A stretch of 59,663 bases of DNA. Source: Methylotenera sp. GTDB lineage: Bacteria; Pseudomonadota; Gammaproteobacteria; Burkholderiales; Methylophilaceae. The number at the start of each line of letters is the position of its first letter. Within the stretch, counting starts at the first letter, position 1. The stretch spans positions 1 to 59,663 of the forward strand of contig JAKFVD010000008.1 in NCBI GenBank assembly GCA_021732365.1, given 5' to 3'. The translations under genes were made by a program, and so were the position numbers. The notes beneath the pieces are model-generated. The model was not told the origin of the DNA. It worked only from the letters and a program-made list of their open reading frames with translations, and made no database searches. This document shows, in pieces, positions 20,602-31,725 of the stretch.

Positions 20602-20994
20602 TTACTTCTTTAACATGCCCAGCACGGTAGAAAGTAAATTACCTGATTCGGCAGGCACCTCGCCATCTGGTGTTAATTTATCGATTACTGTTGGTAGGTG
20701 CTCTGCAATTTGCGCACTTAATGTTTCTGGGTTAATGCCAAATTTAGCAGCCATTTCAGCAATTGCGCCGTTGCCTAAAACGCTAGAAATTTGTTCAGCG
20801 GAGATGGACATATTTTCGCCCTTGCCTACCCATGAGGCCGCCGCTTCGCCTAAACCACCTGCTTTAAATTTATCTAAAATACCGTTTAGGCCGCCATTTT
20901 GGTTGAACATTTCCATGGCAACTTGCGCCATTCCACCTTGCTCACCCCCTACTTTGCCTAAAACTGCACCTGCGATGCTGTCAAATAAACCCAT
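20602..20994 (-). CDS. YidB/DUF937-family protein
   Basis: 130 residues from ATG 20994, chosen for the GGAG 6 bases upstream and the family start MGLFDSIAGAVLG. The helical, Gly-rich body (GGLNGILDKFKAGGLGEAAASWVGKGENMSISAEQI) with VLGNGAIAEMAAKFGI is the DUF937 pattern of E. coli YidB, of unknown molecular role. Cytoplasmic, no signal. It lies upstream of uppP on the same strand. Confidence 0.85.
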   Translation of the reverse strand: MGLFDSIAGAVLGKVGGEQGGMAQVAMEMFNQNGGLNGILDKFKAGGLGEAAASWVGKGENMSISAEQISSVLGNGAIAEMAAKFGINPETLSAQIAEHLPTVIDKLTPDGEVPAESGNLLSTVLGMLKK

Positions 20995-21157
20995 ATTTAT
21001 CTCCATCACGAATAATTAACCAACAACATAGTGTAAAGCAATATAACTTGAAATAAACCAGCTTAAAACTTGTTTAACGAATATTTACAGCAATTAAGCC
21101 ATTTTTTAACGCTTGGCGAGATATAAAAAATTGATTAAAAATGGTTTTGAAATTGGT

Positions 21158-22354
21158 ATGCTAATTGCATCATTTATCGATGACAATTTTATGATGTTGC
21201 AAATAATGAATGATAGTATCAATAAATCATCGTGGCACGATCCACTTAAGCTATTACTAGAATCAACTAGTGAGGGTATTTACGGTATCAACACGGCTGG
21301 ACAATGTACGTTCATCAACCGCGCAGGCGCAGCACTTTTAGGCTATGAGCCTCAGCAGGTGCTAGGCAAAAATATGCACAACCTAATTCATCACGCCAAG
21401 CCTGATGGCAGCCATTATGCAGAGCATGATTGCCCGATTTTTCAGGCTTTTTTGCAAGGGAAATCCTGTCGTATCGATCAAGATGTGTTGTGGCGCGCCA
21501 ATGGCACACGTTTTGCGGTGGAGTATTCATCTAATCCCATGCTTGAAAATGGCGCGATTTTAGGGGCGGTGGTCACTTTTGTCGATATTTCTGAACGTAA
21601 ATATCACGAAGATATTTTGCGCCAGGCCAGGCTACGCCTAGAAAAACAGGTAGCAGATCGCACGCAGGATTTAAGTGAGGCTTTAATTAATGTCCGTAAT
21701 TTATCAGCACATTTGCACAGCATTCGTGAAGAAGAGCGCACACGGATTGCGCGTGAAATTCATGATGAACTGGGTAGTTTGTTGATTGCATTGAAGTTGG
21801 ATGTGGGCTGGTTAACCAATCGATTACAAGAGCAGCCTGCGTTGATGAAAAAATGCCAAAGCATGGCGCGGTTAATCGATACAGCTGTTGAAAATGTTGG
21901 GCGTATTATGACGGATTTACGCCCCAGCATTTTGGATCATGAGGGCTTGTGGGCGGCATTGGAGTGGCAGGTAGAAGAATTTGTTGATGCCAGTGAATTG
22001 ACATGCGATTTGCAAGTACGCCTTGGCCAAACGCCCGCGCCCGATGGCCTAAAAGCGACGGCTATTTTTCGTATTTTTCAAGAAATGCTGAGTAATGTGG
22101 CACGCCACGCAAAAGCACAGCATGTACAAATTGTGTTGCACACGCAGAAACATTTTTTAATTATTGAAGTAAATGACGATGGTTGCGGTGCAGACATCAG
22201 TACATTTTCGCACCCGCAAGCCTACGGCATTATTGGTATGCGCGAGCGTGCAGGGCATTTTGGTGGTGAGATTATGGTGCATAGCGCACCAAACAAAGGC
22301 ACACAATTGCGATTAATTATGCCCTTAGCCAACGCTGAGTTTGTGTTGAACTAG
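21158..22354 (+). CDS. PAS-containing sensor histidine kinase (NarX/DegS type)
   Basis: About 398 residues from ATG 21158; TTG 21113 and ATG 21206 are other starts and no clear ribosome site decides. A PAS domain (LLLESTSEGIYGINTAGQCTFINRAG...VTFVDISERK) is followed by a coiled linker, a HisKA_3 phospho-acceptor (REIHDELGSLLIALKLDV, catalytic His in EIHDE) and an HATPase_c with NDDGCG and GIIGMRERA. No membrane helices, so it is a soluble sensor. It pairs with the LuxR-type regulator downstream. The nearby cyanate operon suggests a nitrogen signal; this is inference. Confidence 0.88.
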   Translation: MLIASFIDDNFMMLQIMNDSINKSSWHDPLKLLLESTSEGIYGINTAGQCTFINRAGAALLGYEPQQVLGKNMHNLIHHAKPDGSHYAEHDCPIFQAFLQGKSCRIDQDVLWRANGTRFAVEYSSNPMLENGAILGAVVTFVDISERKYHEDILRQARLRLEKQVADRTQDLSEALINVRNLSAHLHSIREEERTRIAREIHDELGSLLIALKLDVGWLTNRLQEQPALMKKCQSMARLIDTAVENVGRIMTDLRPSILDHEGLWAALEWQVEEFVDASELTCDLQVRLGQTPAPDGLKATAIFRIFQEMLSNVARHAKAQHVQIVLHTQKHFLIIEVNDDGCGADISTFSHPQAYGIIGMRERAGHFGGEIMVHSAPNKGTQLRLIMPLANAEFVLN

Positions 22355-22412
22355 TGCGATTATAAATTTTGCCTAAAATTATGGATGAACGAGTTTGAAT
22401 AAAGGGTTAAAA

Positions 22413-23063
22413 ATGATACGCGTTTTGCTATGTGACGATCATTTGATTGTACGCCAAGGTTTGCGCCAACTAATCGCCGATGCCGAAGATATAAGCGTGA
22501 CGGCAGAAGCGCAAGATGGCGTAACCGCTATTGGGCTTGCACGCAAACAATCATTTGAAGTGGTGCTGCTGGATATTGCGATGCCCAATAAAGATGGCTT
22601 GGATGTGCTGAAGCAATTACGTCATGAGTTTCCAAAATTGCCTGTGCTAATGCTGAGTACATACCCCGAAAAGCAGTACGCAGTGCGCTGTTTAAAATTG
22701 GGTGCAAATGGCTATTTAAATAAAAGTACCAATCCTGCAGAGCTGGCGCAAGCGATTCGCAAAGTAGCTGCAGGGGGTATTTATGTTAATCCTGCCATGG
22801 CAGAAACTTTGGCAATGGCATTAGCAAACCCTGAGAACAAACTCCCACATGAGGATTTATCACATCGAGAATATCAAGTGTTTTGCCAAATTGCGGCAGG
22901 GCAAAGTTTGACGCAGATTGCAGAAAAACTATCATTATCATTGAATACGATTAGCACGTATCGCGCCCGTATTTTAAGTAAAACCCATACAAAAAATGAT
23001 GTTGAAATTGCATTGTATGCAGTTAAAAACGCGTTGCAAGCCAGCATAAACGCCGTTACTTAA
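22413..23063 (+). CDS. NarL/FixJ-type response regulator
   Basis: 216 residues. Start at ATG 22413 chosen for AAGGG shortly upstream; an in-frame TTG at 22395 would add six residues. The receiver domain shows the acidic pair CDDH, the phospho-acceptor in VVLLDIAMPNKDG, MLSTYP and LNKST (conserved Lys), then a C-terminal LuxR helix-turn-helix (LSHREYQVFCQIAAGQSLTQIAEKL...NTISTYRARI). Partner of the kinase 58 bases upstream. It may control the cyanate operon that starts 150 bases later. Confidence 0.92.
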   Translation: MIRVLLCDDHLIVRQGLRQLIADAEDISVTAEAQDGVTAIGLARKQSFEVVLLDIAMPNKDGLDVLKQLRHEFPKLPVLMLSTYPEKQYAVRCLKLGANGYLNKSTNPAELAQAIRKVAAGGIYVNPAMAETLAMALANPENKLPHEDLSHREYQVFCQIAAGQSLTQIAEKLSLSLNTISTYRARILSKTHTKNDVEIALYAVKNALQASINAVT

Positions 23064-23109
23064 CACTTTTTTGCAGGCAAATTTTAGCTACCGATTTCTA
23101 TCGGCAACG

Positions 23110-23135
23110 TTTTTGTAGTAGCACCACTACAAAAA
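23110..23135. promoter_or_regulatory. Inverted repeat upstream of cynA
   Basis: Perfect 10-bp arms (TTTTTGTAGT / ACTACAAAAA) around AGCACC, 78 bases before the cynA start. A smaller hairpin (CCGAT-TTCT-ATCGG, 23091-23104) is just upstream. It could be the end of the regulator transcript or an operator for the cyn promoter; the GTAGT core is symmetric enough for a dimeric regulator. Confidence 0.5.
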
Positions 23136-23213
23136 GTGTATTGCTACATTGATATTTAAATTTTGCGATTCTTTTTACAATGACCTCTAAGTTAATTTTT
23201 ACAGGAAATTGCC

Positions 23214-24575
23214 ATGGCTTCGTTTTCCAATCCGTTTGATCCCAATAGCAAATTAGGTAAAGGCTGCCAGTGCGGTCAGCATAATAGCCAGGCAGCGCAC
23301 GACGAAGCCGAGGCAATGAATACCCAGCAATTGGGAGATAGAGCCGTTGAGGGTGCGATTATGCGGGCACTATTTCCACATGATGAAACGCGTCGAAACT
23401 TTTTACGCACAGTAGGTGCAGGCACAGCATTTGCAGCAATCTCACAATTTTTGCCGATTAACTTTATGCAAGAAGCGTTTGCTGAAACAGGCGGCGCGCT
23501 AGAAAAAACCAAACTCAAAGTGGGTTTTATTCCGATTACCTGCGCGACACCCATCATTATGGCGGCGCCTATGGGTTTTTATGCCAAGCATGGTTTAGAT
23601 GTTGAAGTGGTAAAAACGGCAGGTTGGGCGGTTATTCGCGATAAAGCGATTAACAAAGAATATGATGCCGCGCATATGCTGTCGCCAATGCCACTTGCTA
23701 TTAGCATGGGTGTTGGTTCTGCACCAGTGCCTTGGACAATGCCAGCGGTTGAAAATATTAATGGGCAAGCCATTACGCTGGCGCTGAAGCATAAAGATAA
23801 GCGCGATCCTAAATCGTGGAAAGGCTTTAAATTTGCCGTACCATTTGATTTTTCAATGCATAATTATCTGCTGCGTTACTACTTGGCAGAGTTCGGATTA
23901 GATCCAGATGTCGATGTGCAAATTCGTTCAGTACCACCACCAGAAATGGTTGCAAATTTGCGCGCTGGCAATATTGACGGTTTTTTAGCGCCAGACCCTG
24001 TTAATCAACGTGCAGTTTATGATGGCGTTGGTTTTATCCATATTCTTTCCAAAGAGATTTGGGATGGACATCCATGCTGCGCTTTTTCTGCCAGCAAAGA
24101 GTTTGTGACGACAATGCCCAATACTTATCAAGCCTTGGTAAAAAGTATTATTGAAGCCACAGCGTATGCCAATAAAGACGAAAATCGCAAATCAATCGCC
24201 AGTGTTATTGCACCTGCTAATTATTTAAATCAGCCTGTTACCGTATTAGAGCAAGTGCTAACAGGTACTTATGCAGATGGTTTGGGTGGCATTCAAAAAG
24301 TACCAACGCGTGTCGATTTTGAGCCATTTCCGTATGAATCATTTGCCATTTGGATACTGACGCAGATGAAGCGTTGGGGTCAAATTAAAGGTGATGTTAA
24401 CTATCAAAAAATTGCGAGTGAAGTGTTTTTAGCAACAGATGCGATGAAGTTAATGAAAGATGCAGGTTTAGTACCGCCAAAATCGAATACTAAAAAGTTC
24501 TTTGTCATGAAAAAAGAATTTAACCCTGCCAAACCAGAAGAATATATTGCTAGTTTTCCAATCCGCAAGGCTTAG
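23214..24575 (+). CDS. cynA: Cyanate/nitrate-type ABC transporter substrate-binding protein
   Basis: 453 residues of the NrtA/CmpA/CynA family. A twin-arginine-like motif (TRRNFLRTVGAG) with a hydrophobic run begins near residue 60, preceded by an unusual hydrophilic extension with CQCGQHNSQAAHDEAEAM. After the signal come LKVGFIPITCATPIIMA, MLSPMPLAISMG and GFLAPDPVNQRAVY, family hallmarks. AGGAA precedes ATG 23214. Because cyanase follows in the same operon, cyanate is the likely ligand; nitrate cannot be excluded. The N-terminal Cys/His patch may bind metal. Tat export is inferred. Confidence 0.85.
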   Translation: MASFSNPFDPNSKLGKGCQCGQHNSQAAHDEAEAMNTQQLGDRAVEGAIMRALFPHDETRRNFLRTVGAGTAFAAISQFLPINFMQEAFAETGGALEKTKLKVGFIPITCATPIIMAAPMGFYAKHGLDVEVVKTAGWAVIRDKAINKEYDAAHMLSPMPLAISMGVGSAPVPWTMPAVENINGQAITLALKHKDKRDPKSWKGFKFAVPFDFSMHNYLLRYYLAEFGLDPDVDVQIRSVPPPEMVANLRAGNIDGFLAPDPVNQRAVYDGVGFIHILSKEIWDGHPCCAFSASKEFVTTMPNTYQALVKSIIEATAYANKDENRKSIASVIAPANYLNQPVTVLEQVLTGTYADGLGGIQKVPTRVDFEPFPYESFAIWILTQMKRWGQIKGDVNYQKIASEVFLATDAMKLMKDAGLVPPKSNTKKFFVMKKEFNPAKPEEYIASFPIRKA

Positions 24576-24586
24576 TTTCAACATCA

Positions 24587-24618
24587 AGCAATGCCAGCGA
24601 TTTTTTGTTGGCATTGCT
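24587..24618 (+). promoter_or_regulatory. Intercistronic hairpin cynA-cynB
   Basis: Perfect 10-bp stem (AGCAATGCCA / TGGCATTGCT) with a 12-base loop containing a T6 run, placed 12 bases after the cynA stop in a 131-base gap. It probably stabilises the upstream mRNA or partly terminates, giving more binding protein than permease, as in many ABC operons. Confidence 0.6.
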
Positions 24619-24706
24619 AAGTGATTAATAATAAAGCATTTATTAAAAGTAAATTGCCATTAATAGAAACTGATCTGCTAAGAAACTGATATACAAAGAA
24701 ATTGAT

Positions 24707-25555
24707 ATGAAAAACTTTAAACCATGGCTACCCGCCATGCTGTCCATAATAATCTTGTTAATATTTTTGGGCGTATGGCACTTGGCCACATTACCAACCC
24801 AAGGCACGATTGACCCTAATCTAGATCCAGAATATGCCAAATTATTAGGTGCATCTGCTGCTGTGGGTCAAAAATCAACCATGCCAACCCCTGCAGATGT
24901 GTTGGATAAATTATGGGTGAATGTGAAAGACCCATTTTATGATCATGGCACCAATGATAAAGGTATCGGCATTCAAATCGCCTATTCGCTCGCTCGCGTG
25001 TCGTTAGGTTTTGGTTTGGCGGCGCTAGTGGCGATTCCATTTGGTTTTTTAATTGGCATGTCGCCTTTGCTATACAAAGCGCTCGACCCCTTTATTCAAG
25101 TACTTAAACCAATCTCACCTTTAGCTTGGATGCCGTTAGCGCTTTACACCATTAAAGATTCGGCTATTTCAGCTATTTTTGTGATTTTTATTTGCTCTAT
25201 TTGGCCCATGCTGATTAACACCGCATTTGGTGTGTCGACAGTGAGGCGAGAGTGGATTAACGTGGCGCGCACTTTAGAAGTGAAGCCGCTGCGGATGGCG
25301 TTTAAGGTGATATTACCCGCAGCTGCACCAACGATTATGACTGGCATGCGTATTTCGCTAGGCATTGCTTGGCTGGTTATTGTGGCAGCAGAAATGCTGG
25401 TGGGCGGCACGGGCATTGGTTATTTTGTGTGGAACGAATGGAATAATTTATCGATTACCAGTGTGATTGTGGCCATTTTGGTGATTGGCATCATCGGCAT
25501 GATATTAGATTTATTGTTAGGAAAAGTGACCAAATGGGTCAGCTTTAAAGAGTAA
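24707..25555 (+). CDS. cynB: Cyanate/nitrate-type ABC transporter permease
   Basis: 282 residues, about six inner-membrane helices. The N-terminal helix (LSIIILLIFLGVWHLATLP) is followed by the linker with GTIDPNLDPEYAKLLGASAAVGQKSTMPTPADVLDKL, typical of NrtB/CynB/SsuC permeases. The EAA loop is near VARTLEVKPLRMAFKVILPAAAPTIMTGMR, which contacts the ATPase. It lies between the binding protein and ATPase genes. Confidence 0.9.
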   Translation: MKNFKPWLPAMLSIIILLIFLGVWHLATLPTQGTIDPNLDPEYAKLLGASAAVGQKSTMPTPADVLDKLWVNVKDPFYDHGTNDKGIGIQIAYSLARVSLGFGLAALVAIPFGFLIGMSPLLYKALDPFIQVLKPISPLAWMPLALYTIKDSAISAIFVIFICSIWPMLINTAFGVSTVRREWINVARTLEVKPLRMAFKVILPAAAPTIMTGMRISLGIAWLVIVAAEMLVGGTGIGYFVWNEWNNLSITSVIVAILVIGIIGMILDLLLGKVTKWVSFKE

Positions 25556-25594
25556 TGTTGATTGTCCAAATTAAGGCAGTGTTGAAGTGAATAT

Positions 25595-26467
25595 ATGAAC
25601 GAACTAGATCCTATTATTAAAATTCAAGGCATTGCGCAGCGCTATCCAAAACGCGAAGGTGGCACTACAACTGTATTTGAAAATCTACATTTAAATATTC
25701 AAAAAGGTGAGTTTGTCTGCCTTATCGGCCATTCAGGCTGCGGCAAAACCACCATTTTAAATGTACTTGCTGGCTTAGATAGTACTTCTGAAGGCTATGT
25801 ATTTGTAGATGGCCGCGAAATTAATGGCACAAGTTTAGACCGCGCAGTAATTTTTCAAAGCCATGCCTTAATGCCGTGGCTCTCTGTAAAAGATAATATT
25901 GGGTTTGCGGTTAAATCGCGCTGGCCTGATTGGACAAAAGTGCAAATAGAAGCGCATTGTCTAAAATACATTCAGCTAGTCAACTTAAGTGGCGCAGAAA
26001 ATAAACGCCCTGCAGAATTGTCAGGCGGCATGAAGCAGCGCGTTGGCATTGCGCGCGCATTATCTATCGCGCCGAAAATATTGCTGATGGATGAGCCATT
26101 TTCAGCTTTAGATGCATTAACGCGTGGCGTATTGCAAGAGGAAGTTTTGCGTATTTGTGCCGAAACTAAACAAACCGTTTTTATGATTACGCACGATGTA
26201 GATGAAGCTTGTTTGTTAGCAGATAAAGTAGTGCTAATGACCAGCGGCCCACAGGCGCGTATTGCGGAAATTGTAGAAAATACCATGCCTAAACCGCGAA
26301 CCCGCGCTACCTTACATCATGATCCACAGTTTTATAAAATCAGAAATCACTTAGTCGATTTTCTAGTTAATCGCTCAAAAATGCACTTAACTGACCCAAA
26401 CGCATTAGATTTCGACCCTAAATATCCGCCTGTAGTACAGCCTGGTCTAGATAACATTGCCGCTTAA
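25595..26467 (+). CDS. cynD: Cyanate/nitrate-type ABC transporter ATPase
   Basis: 290 residues. Walker A GHSGCGKTT (residues 48-56), Q-loop QSHALMPWLSV, signature LSGGMKQRVGIARAL, Walker B LLMDEPFSALD and switch His ITHDVDEA are all intact. NrtD/CynD-type single ATPase, without the solute-binding extension of NrtC. The C-terminal tail (DFDPKYPPVVQPGL) is family-typical. Follows the permease by 39 bases. Confidence 0.9.
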   Translation: MNELDPIIKIQGIAQRYPKREGGTTTVFENLHLNIQKGEFVCLIGHSGCGKTTILNVLAGLDSTSEGYVFVDGREINGTSLDRAVIFQSHALMPWLSVKDNIGFAVKSRWPDWTKVQIEAHCLKYIQLVNLSGAENKRPAELSGGMKQRVGIARALSIAPKILLMDEPFSALDALTRGVLQEEVLRICAETKQTVFMITHDVDEACLLADKVVLMTSGPQARIAEIVENTMPKPRTRATLHHDPQFYKIRNHLVDFLVNRSKMHLTDPNALDFDPKYPPVVQPGLDNIAA

Positions 26468-26506
26468 AGGCTGTAAATAAAATCGTTTGTTAATGGAGAA
26501 AAAAGT

Positions 26507-26950
26507 ATGAATCGTCATGATGTAACCGAAATGATTGTAGTAGCTAAAAACACCAAAGGTTTAAAATGGTCTGATATTGCTAGCAAAATTGGCCTATCAA
26601 AAGAATGGACAACCGCCGCGTTATTAGGCCAAATGACCTTAACCAAAGCGCAAGCCGATATTATCGGTACAACATTAGATTTGCCAGCAGAAGCCGTCAC
26701 TTTGTTGCAAGCCGTGCCTTATAAAGGCAGCTTGCCAACAGCTGTGCCTACAGACCCACTTTTGTACCGTTTTTATGAGTTAATTAATGTGTACGGCACG
26801 ACCATTAAGTCGCTGATTCATGAAGAATTTGGCGATGGTATTATGAGTGCGATTGATTTTTCGATGGATATTCAGCGCGAAGCAAACCCAATGGGCGACC
26901 GCGTGAAGATTGTGCTAAATGGTAAATTTTTGCCTTATAAAACCTATTGA
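26507..26950 (+). CDS. cynS: Cyanate hydratase (cyanase)
   Basis: Cyanase turns cyanate plus bicarbonate into ammonia and CO2 (through carbamate). 147 residues, the usual decamer-forming length. N-terminal helix-turn-helix-like part (WSDIASKIGLSKEWTTAALLG) and the C-terminal active-site region with catalytic Arg and Glu in LLYRFYELINVYG and Ser in GIMSAIDFSM. GGAG about 10 bases before ATG 26507. With the ABC genes it makes a complete cyanate import-and-use operon supplying ammonia to GOGAT. Confidence 0.96.
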   Translation: MNRHDVTEMIVVAKNTKGLKWSDIASKIGLSKEWTTAALLGQMTLTKAQADIIGTTLDLPAEAVTLLQAVPYKGSLPTAVPTDPLLYRFYELINVYGTTIKSLIHEEFGDGIMSAIDFSMDIQREANPMGDRVKIVLNGKFLPYKTY

Positions 26951-26968
26951 TAGCGGTATTAGTTGATA

Positions 26969-27015
26969 CTTAACCACTTTTTTAACTCAATTTTTGGGCT
27001 AAAAAACTGGTTAAG
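26969..27015. terminator. AT-rich bidirectional terminator
   Basis: 20-base arms (26969-26988 and 26996-27015) match at 17 positions with a short loop, and each contains a run of six T or A. It separates the convergent cynS and pseudouridine synthase genes. Confidence 0.7.
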
Positions 27016-27060
27016 TCGTGTCACGATGTTTAAATACAAGACCGAATAGGTACAAAAAAG

Positions 27061-28362
27061 CTAGAATTTTTCGTTATCTCGTAAATAGCGCCACTGCCCT
27101 TGCGGCAATTTGCCTAAATTTACGCTGCCAATACGCACACGCTTTAAGCCCACCACAAACAAACCGACCATTTCACACATACGCCTAATTTGACGTTTTT
27201 TGCCTTCACGCAATACAAAGCGTAATTGGTCCTCATTCTGCCAGCTCACTTTGGCAGGCTTGAGTTTTTCGCCATCTAAACTCAAACCGTGATTTAAACG
27301 CTGTAAATCAGCATCGCTTAATTCGCCTTCCACTCGCACCAAGTACTCTTTTTCAACCGATGAATCCTCACCAATCAAATGACGCGCGATACGACCATCT
27401 TGAGTAAGCACTAACAAACCTGTTGAATCAATATCTAAGCGACCCGCTGGTGCTAAGCCATGCAAAAAACCGCGCTGAAATTCTTTGGCATTGTAGTCAC
27501 TTAAATCAGGGTCATCCATCCACTCGTTGTCTGGGTGCACCAGCACAATCGCTGGTTGATAACCATCTTCCGCTTGCCCGCTAACATAACCAACTGGCTT
27601 ATGCAGTAATATCGTCACCTGCTCGGCTTGCTGTTCATAGGCATAACCACTGATAATGATTTCCGCGTCTGGCTTAATGCGCGTGCCCAGCGTTTCCATA
27701 ATCACGCCATCCACTTTCACCCAGCCATTCACAATCCACTCATCCGCTTCACGGCGTGAACAAATACCGCGTTCTGCCATCACTTTAGATAAGCGCGGCA
27801 TTTCAACGTTTACTGGTGAAGACTTATAAGCCGCTTTTGCCGCCGCGCCATATTGTGGCGTGGCAACCGCATCATAACCGTCGCGCACCTTACCACCGCG
27901 GCGCGGTGCCTGGCGATATTGCGGCTCATTTTTATCAGGGCGCGGCGTAATGCGCGTATCTATTCCCGCAGGTTTTTGGTTTGAAAATTGAGGCTGTTTT
28001 GGTTCGCTATCATCCGCCCTTAACGCACTTCTTAACGGTCTATTTTCCGTAGTTTTTTGATAAGCAGGTTTTTCGCTAGACCGTTCAGTAAAAGGCTCGC
28101 CGTGCGCTTTGCCATCAAAACGGTGGTTACGCTGACGCGCACCACCTGATATTTTCGCACGCTCACCACTGTCATTTCTGTCATTCTCGCGAACGCGGGA
28201 ATCCATTTTAGGCTCCTGTAATGATGTAACAGCTGCTTCTCTAGCCACAGGCTTAGACGGTGCTTGCGTTCTATCGCGCTTAGCAGGGTCAACGCGACGC
28301 ACAGGCGTTTTGCTTGCCCATGACGCTTCGCTAGGTTTTTTAATGATTTTAATAGTGGCCAA
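27061..28362 (-). CDS. RluB/RluF-type rRNA pseudouridine synthase with long N-terminal extension
   Basis: 433 residues. From about 190: an S4 RNA-binding domain ([29 protein letters not shown]), then [11 protein letters not shown], the catalytic [14 protein letters not shown] (Asp) and [15 protein letters not shown]. The layout resembles RluF (23S rRNA), but RluB or RsuA-type specificity is possible. The first 185 residues are basic, low in complexity and predicted disordered. Codons for [14 protein letters not shown] in that tail come from a dispersed repeat (see 28183-28202). The extension may be an RNA-binding tail. Confidence 0.85.
   Translation of the reverse strand: MATIKIIKKPSEASWASKTPVRRVDPAKRDRTQAPSKPVAREAAVTSLQEPKMDSRVRENDRNDSGERAKISGGARQRNHRFDGKAHGEPFTERSSEKPAYQKTTENRPLRSALRADDSEPKQPQFSNQKPAGIDTRITPRPDKNEPQYRQAPRRGGKVRDGYDAVATPQYGAAAKAAYKSSPVNVEMPRLSKVMAERGICSRREADEWIVNGWVKVDGVIMETLGTRIKPDAEIIISGYAYEQQAEQVTILLHKPVGYVSGQAEDGYQPAIVLVHPDNEWMDDPDLSDYNAKEFQRGFLHGLAPAGRLDIDSTGLLVLTQDGRIARHLIGEDSSVEKEYLVRVEGELSDADLQRLNHGLSLDGEKLKPAKVSWQNEDQLRFVLREGKKRQIRRMCEMVGLFVVGLKRVRIGSVNLGKLPQGQWRYLRDNEKF
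28183..28202. repeat. Dispersed palindromic repeat inside a coding tail
   Basis: ATTCTCGCGAACGCGGGAAT is a near-palindrome (one mismatched pair) with flanks CTGTCATTTCTGTC and CCATTTTAGG. It matches the widespread ATTCCCGCG...GGGAAT class of proteobacterial repeats, whose translation often reads MDSRVRGND. Here it sits in frame inside the pseudouridine synthase gene. The full unit probably spans about 28170-28210. Confidence 0.6.
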
Positions 28363-28549
28363 AATAGTCTGCAGTTGTTTAATTTATAAGGCTATTTTAA
28401 CAAATTAATGCGCTAAGTTTTTATTTATTAAAGCGTCATTTAAACAAGTAATGCTAAGTTTTGACACTGATGGTGCATCTAAATCAGATGTATACACGTA
28501 CATTAAATGCAAGGCATTTTTAAATTCAACTTAAATAAAGAAGCTAACT

Positions 28550-29344
28550 ATGAAAAATATTCAATTAAATAGCGGTAAAAAACTGATTATTCAAACCTTG
28601 ATTGGTGTCGGTATGACGCTTGGAGCTGTCTCGGCACAAGCAGAAAAGGATTGGAGCGGTGGTTTTGCAGGTGTCGATTTTGGTGTGGGGTTTGACTTGG
28701 GTAACACAGGTGAGCTTGAGTTTAGACGAGTGGACGGAACGAACAATACAGCCGCGATTAATAACGCTTTTGGTCGCAACTTTGATGGCAAGTTTGAGGC
28801 TGGCGAAACTTTTGGTTTGCGTGCTGGTTACAACTTCCAACGCAATAATCTTGTCTATGGCGTAATTGGTGATATTTCTTACGCCAACATATCAGAGGAA
28901 CAAAGCGCTTTTTCAAGCACACCAGCCACTTACATTGAGCGCCGTAAATTAAATACTTTAGCATCACTGCGGGGTCGTTTGGGTTATGCGAATGAATCGC
29001 CAATACTGCCTTTTGTTACTGCAGGTATTGCATACGGCGATGTTAAATACAGTTGGGAAGGAAATTCACCAGCATTTCGTGGTGACAATGGCAGAGACAC
29101 TAACGGCATAGGTTATGTACTGGGATTAGGCGCAGACTATATGGTGAACGAAAAAGTGACTGTAGGCGTTGAGTTCTTGCATTACAATTTAGGCGAATCT
29201 GATTTCAAAGCGCGATTTAGTGGCGAAGCTGGGGGTGCACTTGCCGCTTTTGGTAATGCAGCATCAGGCGGCACCATTCAACAAGGAAGTGAAGAAGACT
29301 TCGCTTTCCAAACGCTTAAAGTAAGTGTCAATTGGAAATTTTAA
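28550..29344 (+). CDS. Outer-membrane beta-barrel protein (Omp25-like)
   Basis: 264 residues. Signal peptide ending near VSAQA-EKDWSG. WSGGFAGVDFGVGFD then a series of alternating amphipathic strands (FGLRAGYNFQRNNLVYGVIGDISYANI, LNTLASLRGRLGYA, PFVTAGIAYGDVKYSW, GLGADYMVNEKVTVGVEFLHYNLG) and the C-terminal Phe (VSVNWKF), the Bam recognition end. This is the 8-stranded porin/Omp25 pattern. Divergent from the pseudouridine synthase gene; followed by a terminator. Confidence 0.86.
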   Translation: MKNIQLNSGKKLIIQTLIGVGMTLGAVSAQAEKDWSGGFAGVDFGVGFDLGNTGELEFRRVDGTNNTAAINNAFGRNFDGKFEAGETFGLRAGYNFQRNNLVYGVIGDISYANISEEQSAFSSTPATYIERRKLNTLASLRGRLGYANESPILPFVTAGIAYGDVKYSWEGNSPAFRGDNGRDTNGIGYVLGLGADYMVNEKVTVGVEFLHYNLGESDFKARFSGEAGGALAAFGNAASGGTIQQGSEEDFAFQTLKVSVNWKF

Positions 29345-29451
29345 TGATTAAGCTGTTTTAAATGAATAAATGTTGTGTACTAAAGATGAGTATCTATTTT
29401 TGTACTTAACACTTAATTTTATGTAAAAAGCTGAAACGTTTTAAAACTTTC

Positions 29452-29483
29452 ACAAAAAAGCCAGCTTTTGCTGGCTTTTTTGT
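29452..29483. terminator. Bidirectional Rho-independent terminator
   Basis: Perfect 14-bp stem (ACAAAAAAGCCAGC / GCTGGCTTTTTTGT) with a TTTT loop, between the convergent outer-membrane gene and thiC. Confidence 0.93.
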
Positions 29484-29527
29484 TTGATAAATGACTTTCC
29501 AATTGCGCTGCTTGACACGCAAAATGA

Positions 29528-31432
<1,905 letters not shown>

Positions 31433-31460
31433 CTATTTTATATGGCATAGGAAGCGTTAC

Positions 31461-31565
31461 TGAGCTTTCCTACGGCGGCATTACCCGCATCAGGTTCAAA
31501 GGGTGATTCTCACTGATTTTGCTTTAAATGATAAAACTTAAAAGCAAATAAATCAGACCCCTAGC
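31461..31565 (-). promoter_or_regulatory. TPP riboswitch (THI element)
   Basis: On the minus strand, in order: GGGGTCTGA, a P3 arm, CAGTGAGAATCACCCTTTGA (the TGAGA...ACCC part), CCTGATGCGGGTAATGCCG and CGTAGGAAAGC. These are the conserved THI-box blocks. It lies 38 bases before thiC. The short expression platform has a second copy of the aptamer end overlapping the thiC ribosome site, which suggests translational control (see findings). Confidence 0.95.
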
Positions 31566-31725
31566 AATGCATGGAATGTACGCGAAAAAGGCTGAAAAGG
31601 CAAGAAATGCGTTTTAGTGAGCAGGGTGAGTAGTGCTTGATTTAGCAACAAAAATTTAGGTATTTTTTACAAAAAATGTTATAAATGTCATTAATTATTC
31701 AAAACAAAACTATATAGGTTTAATT

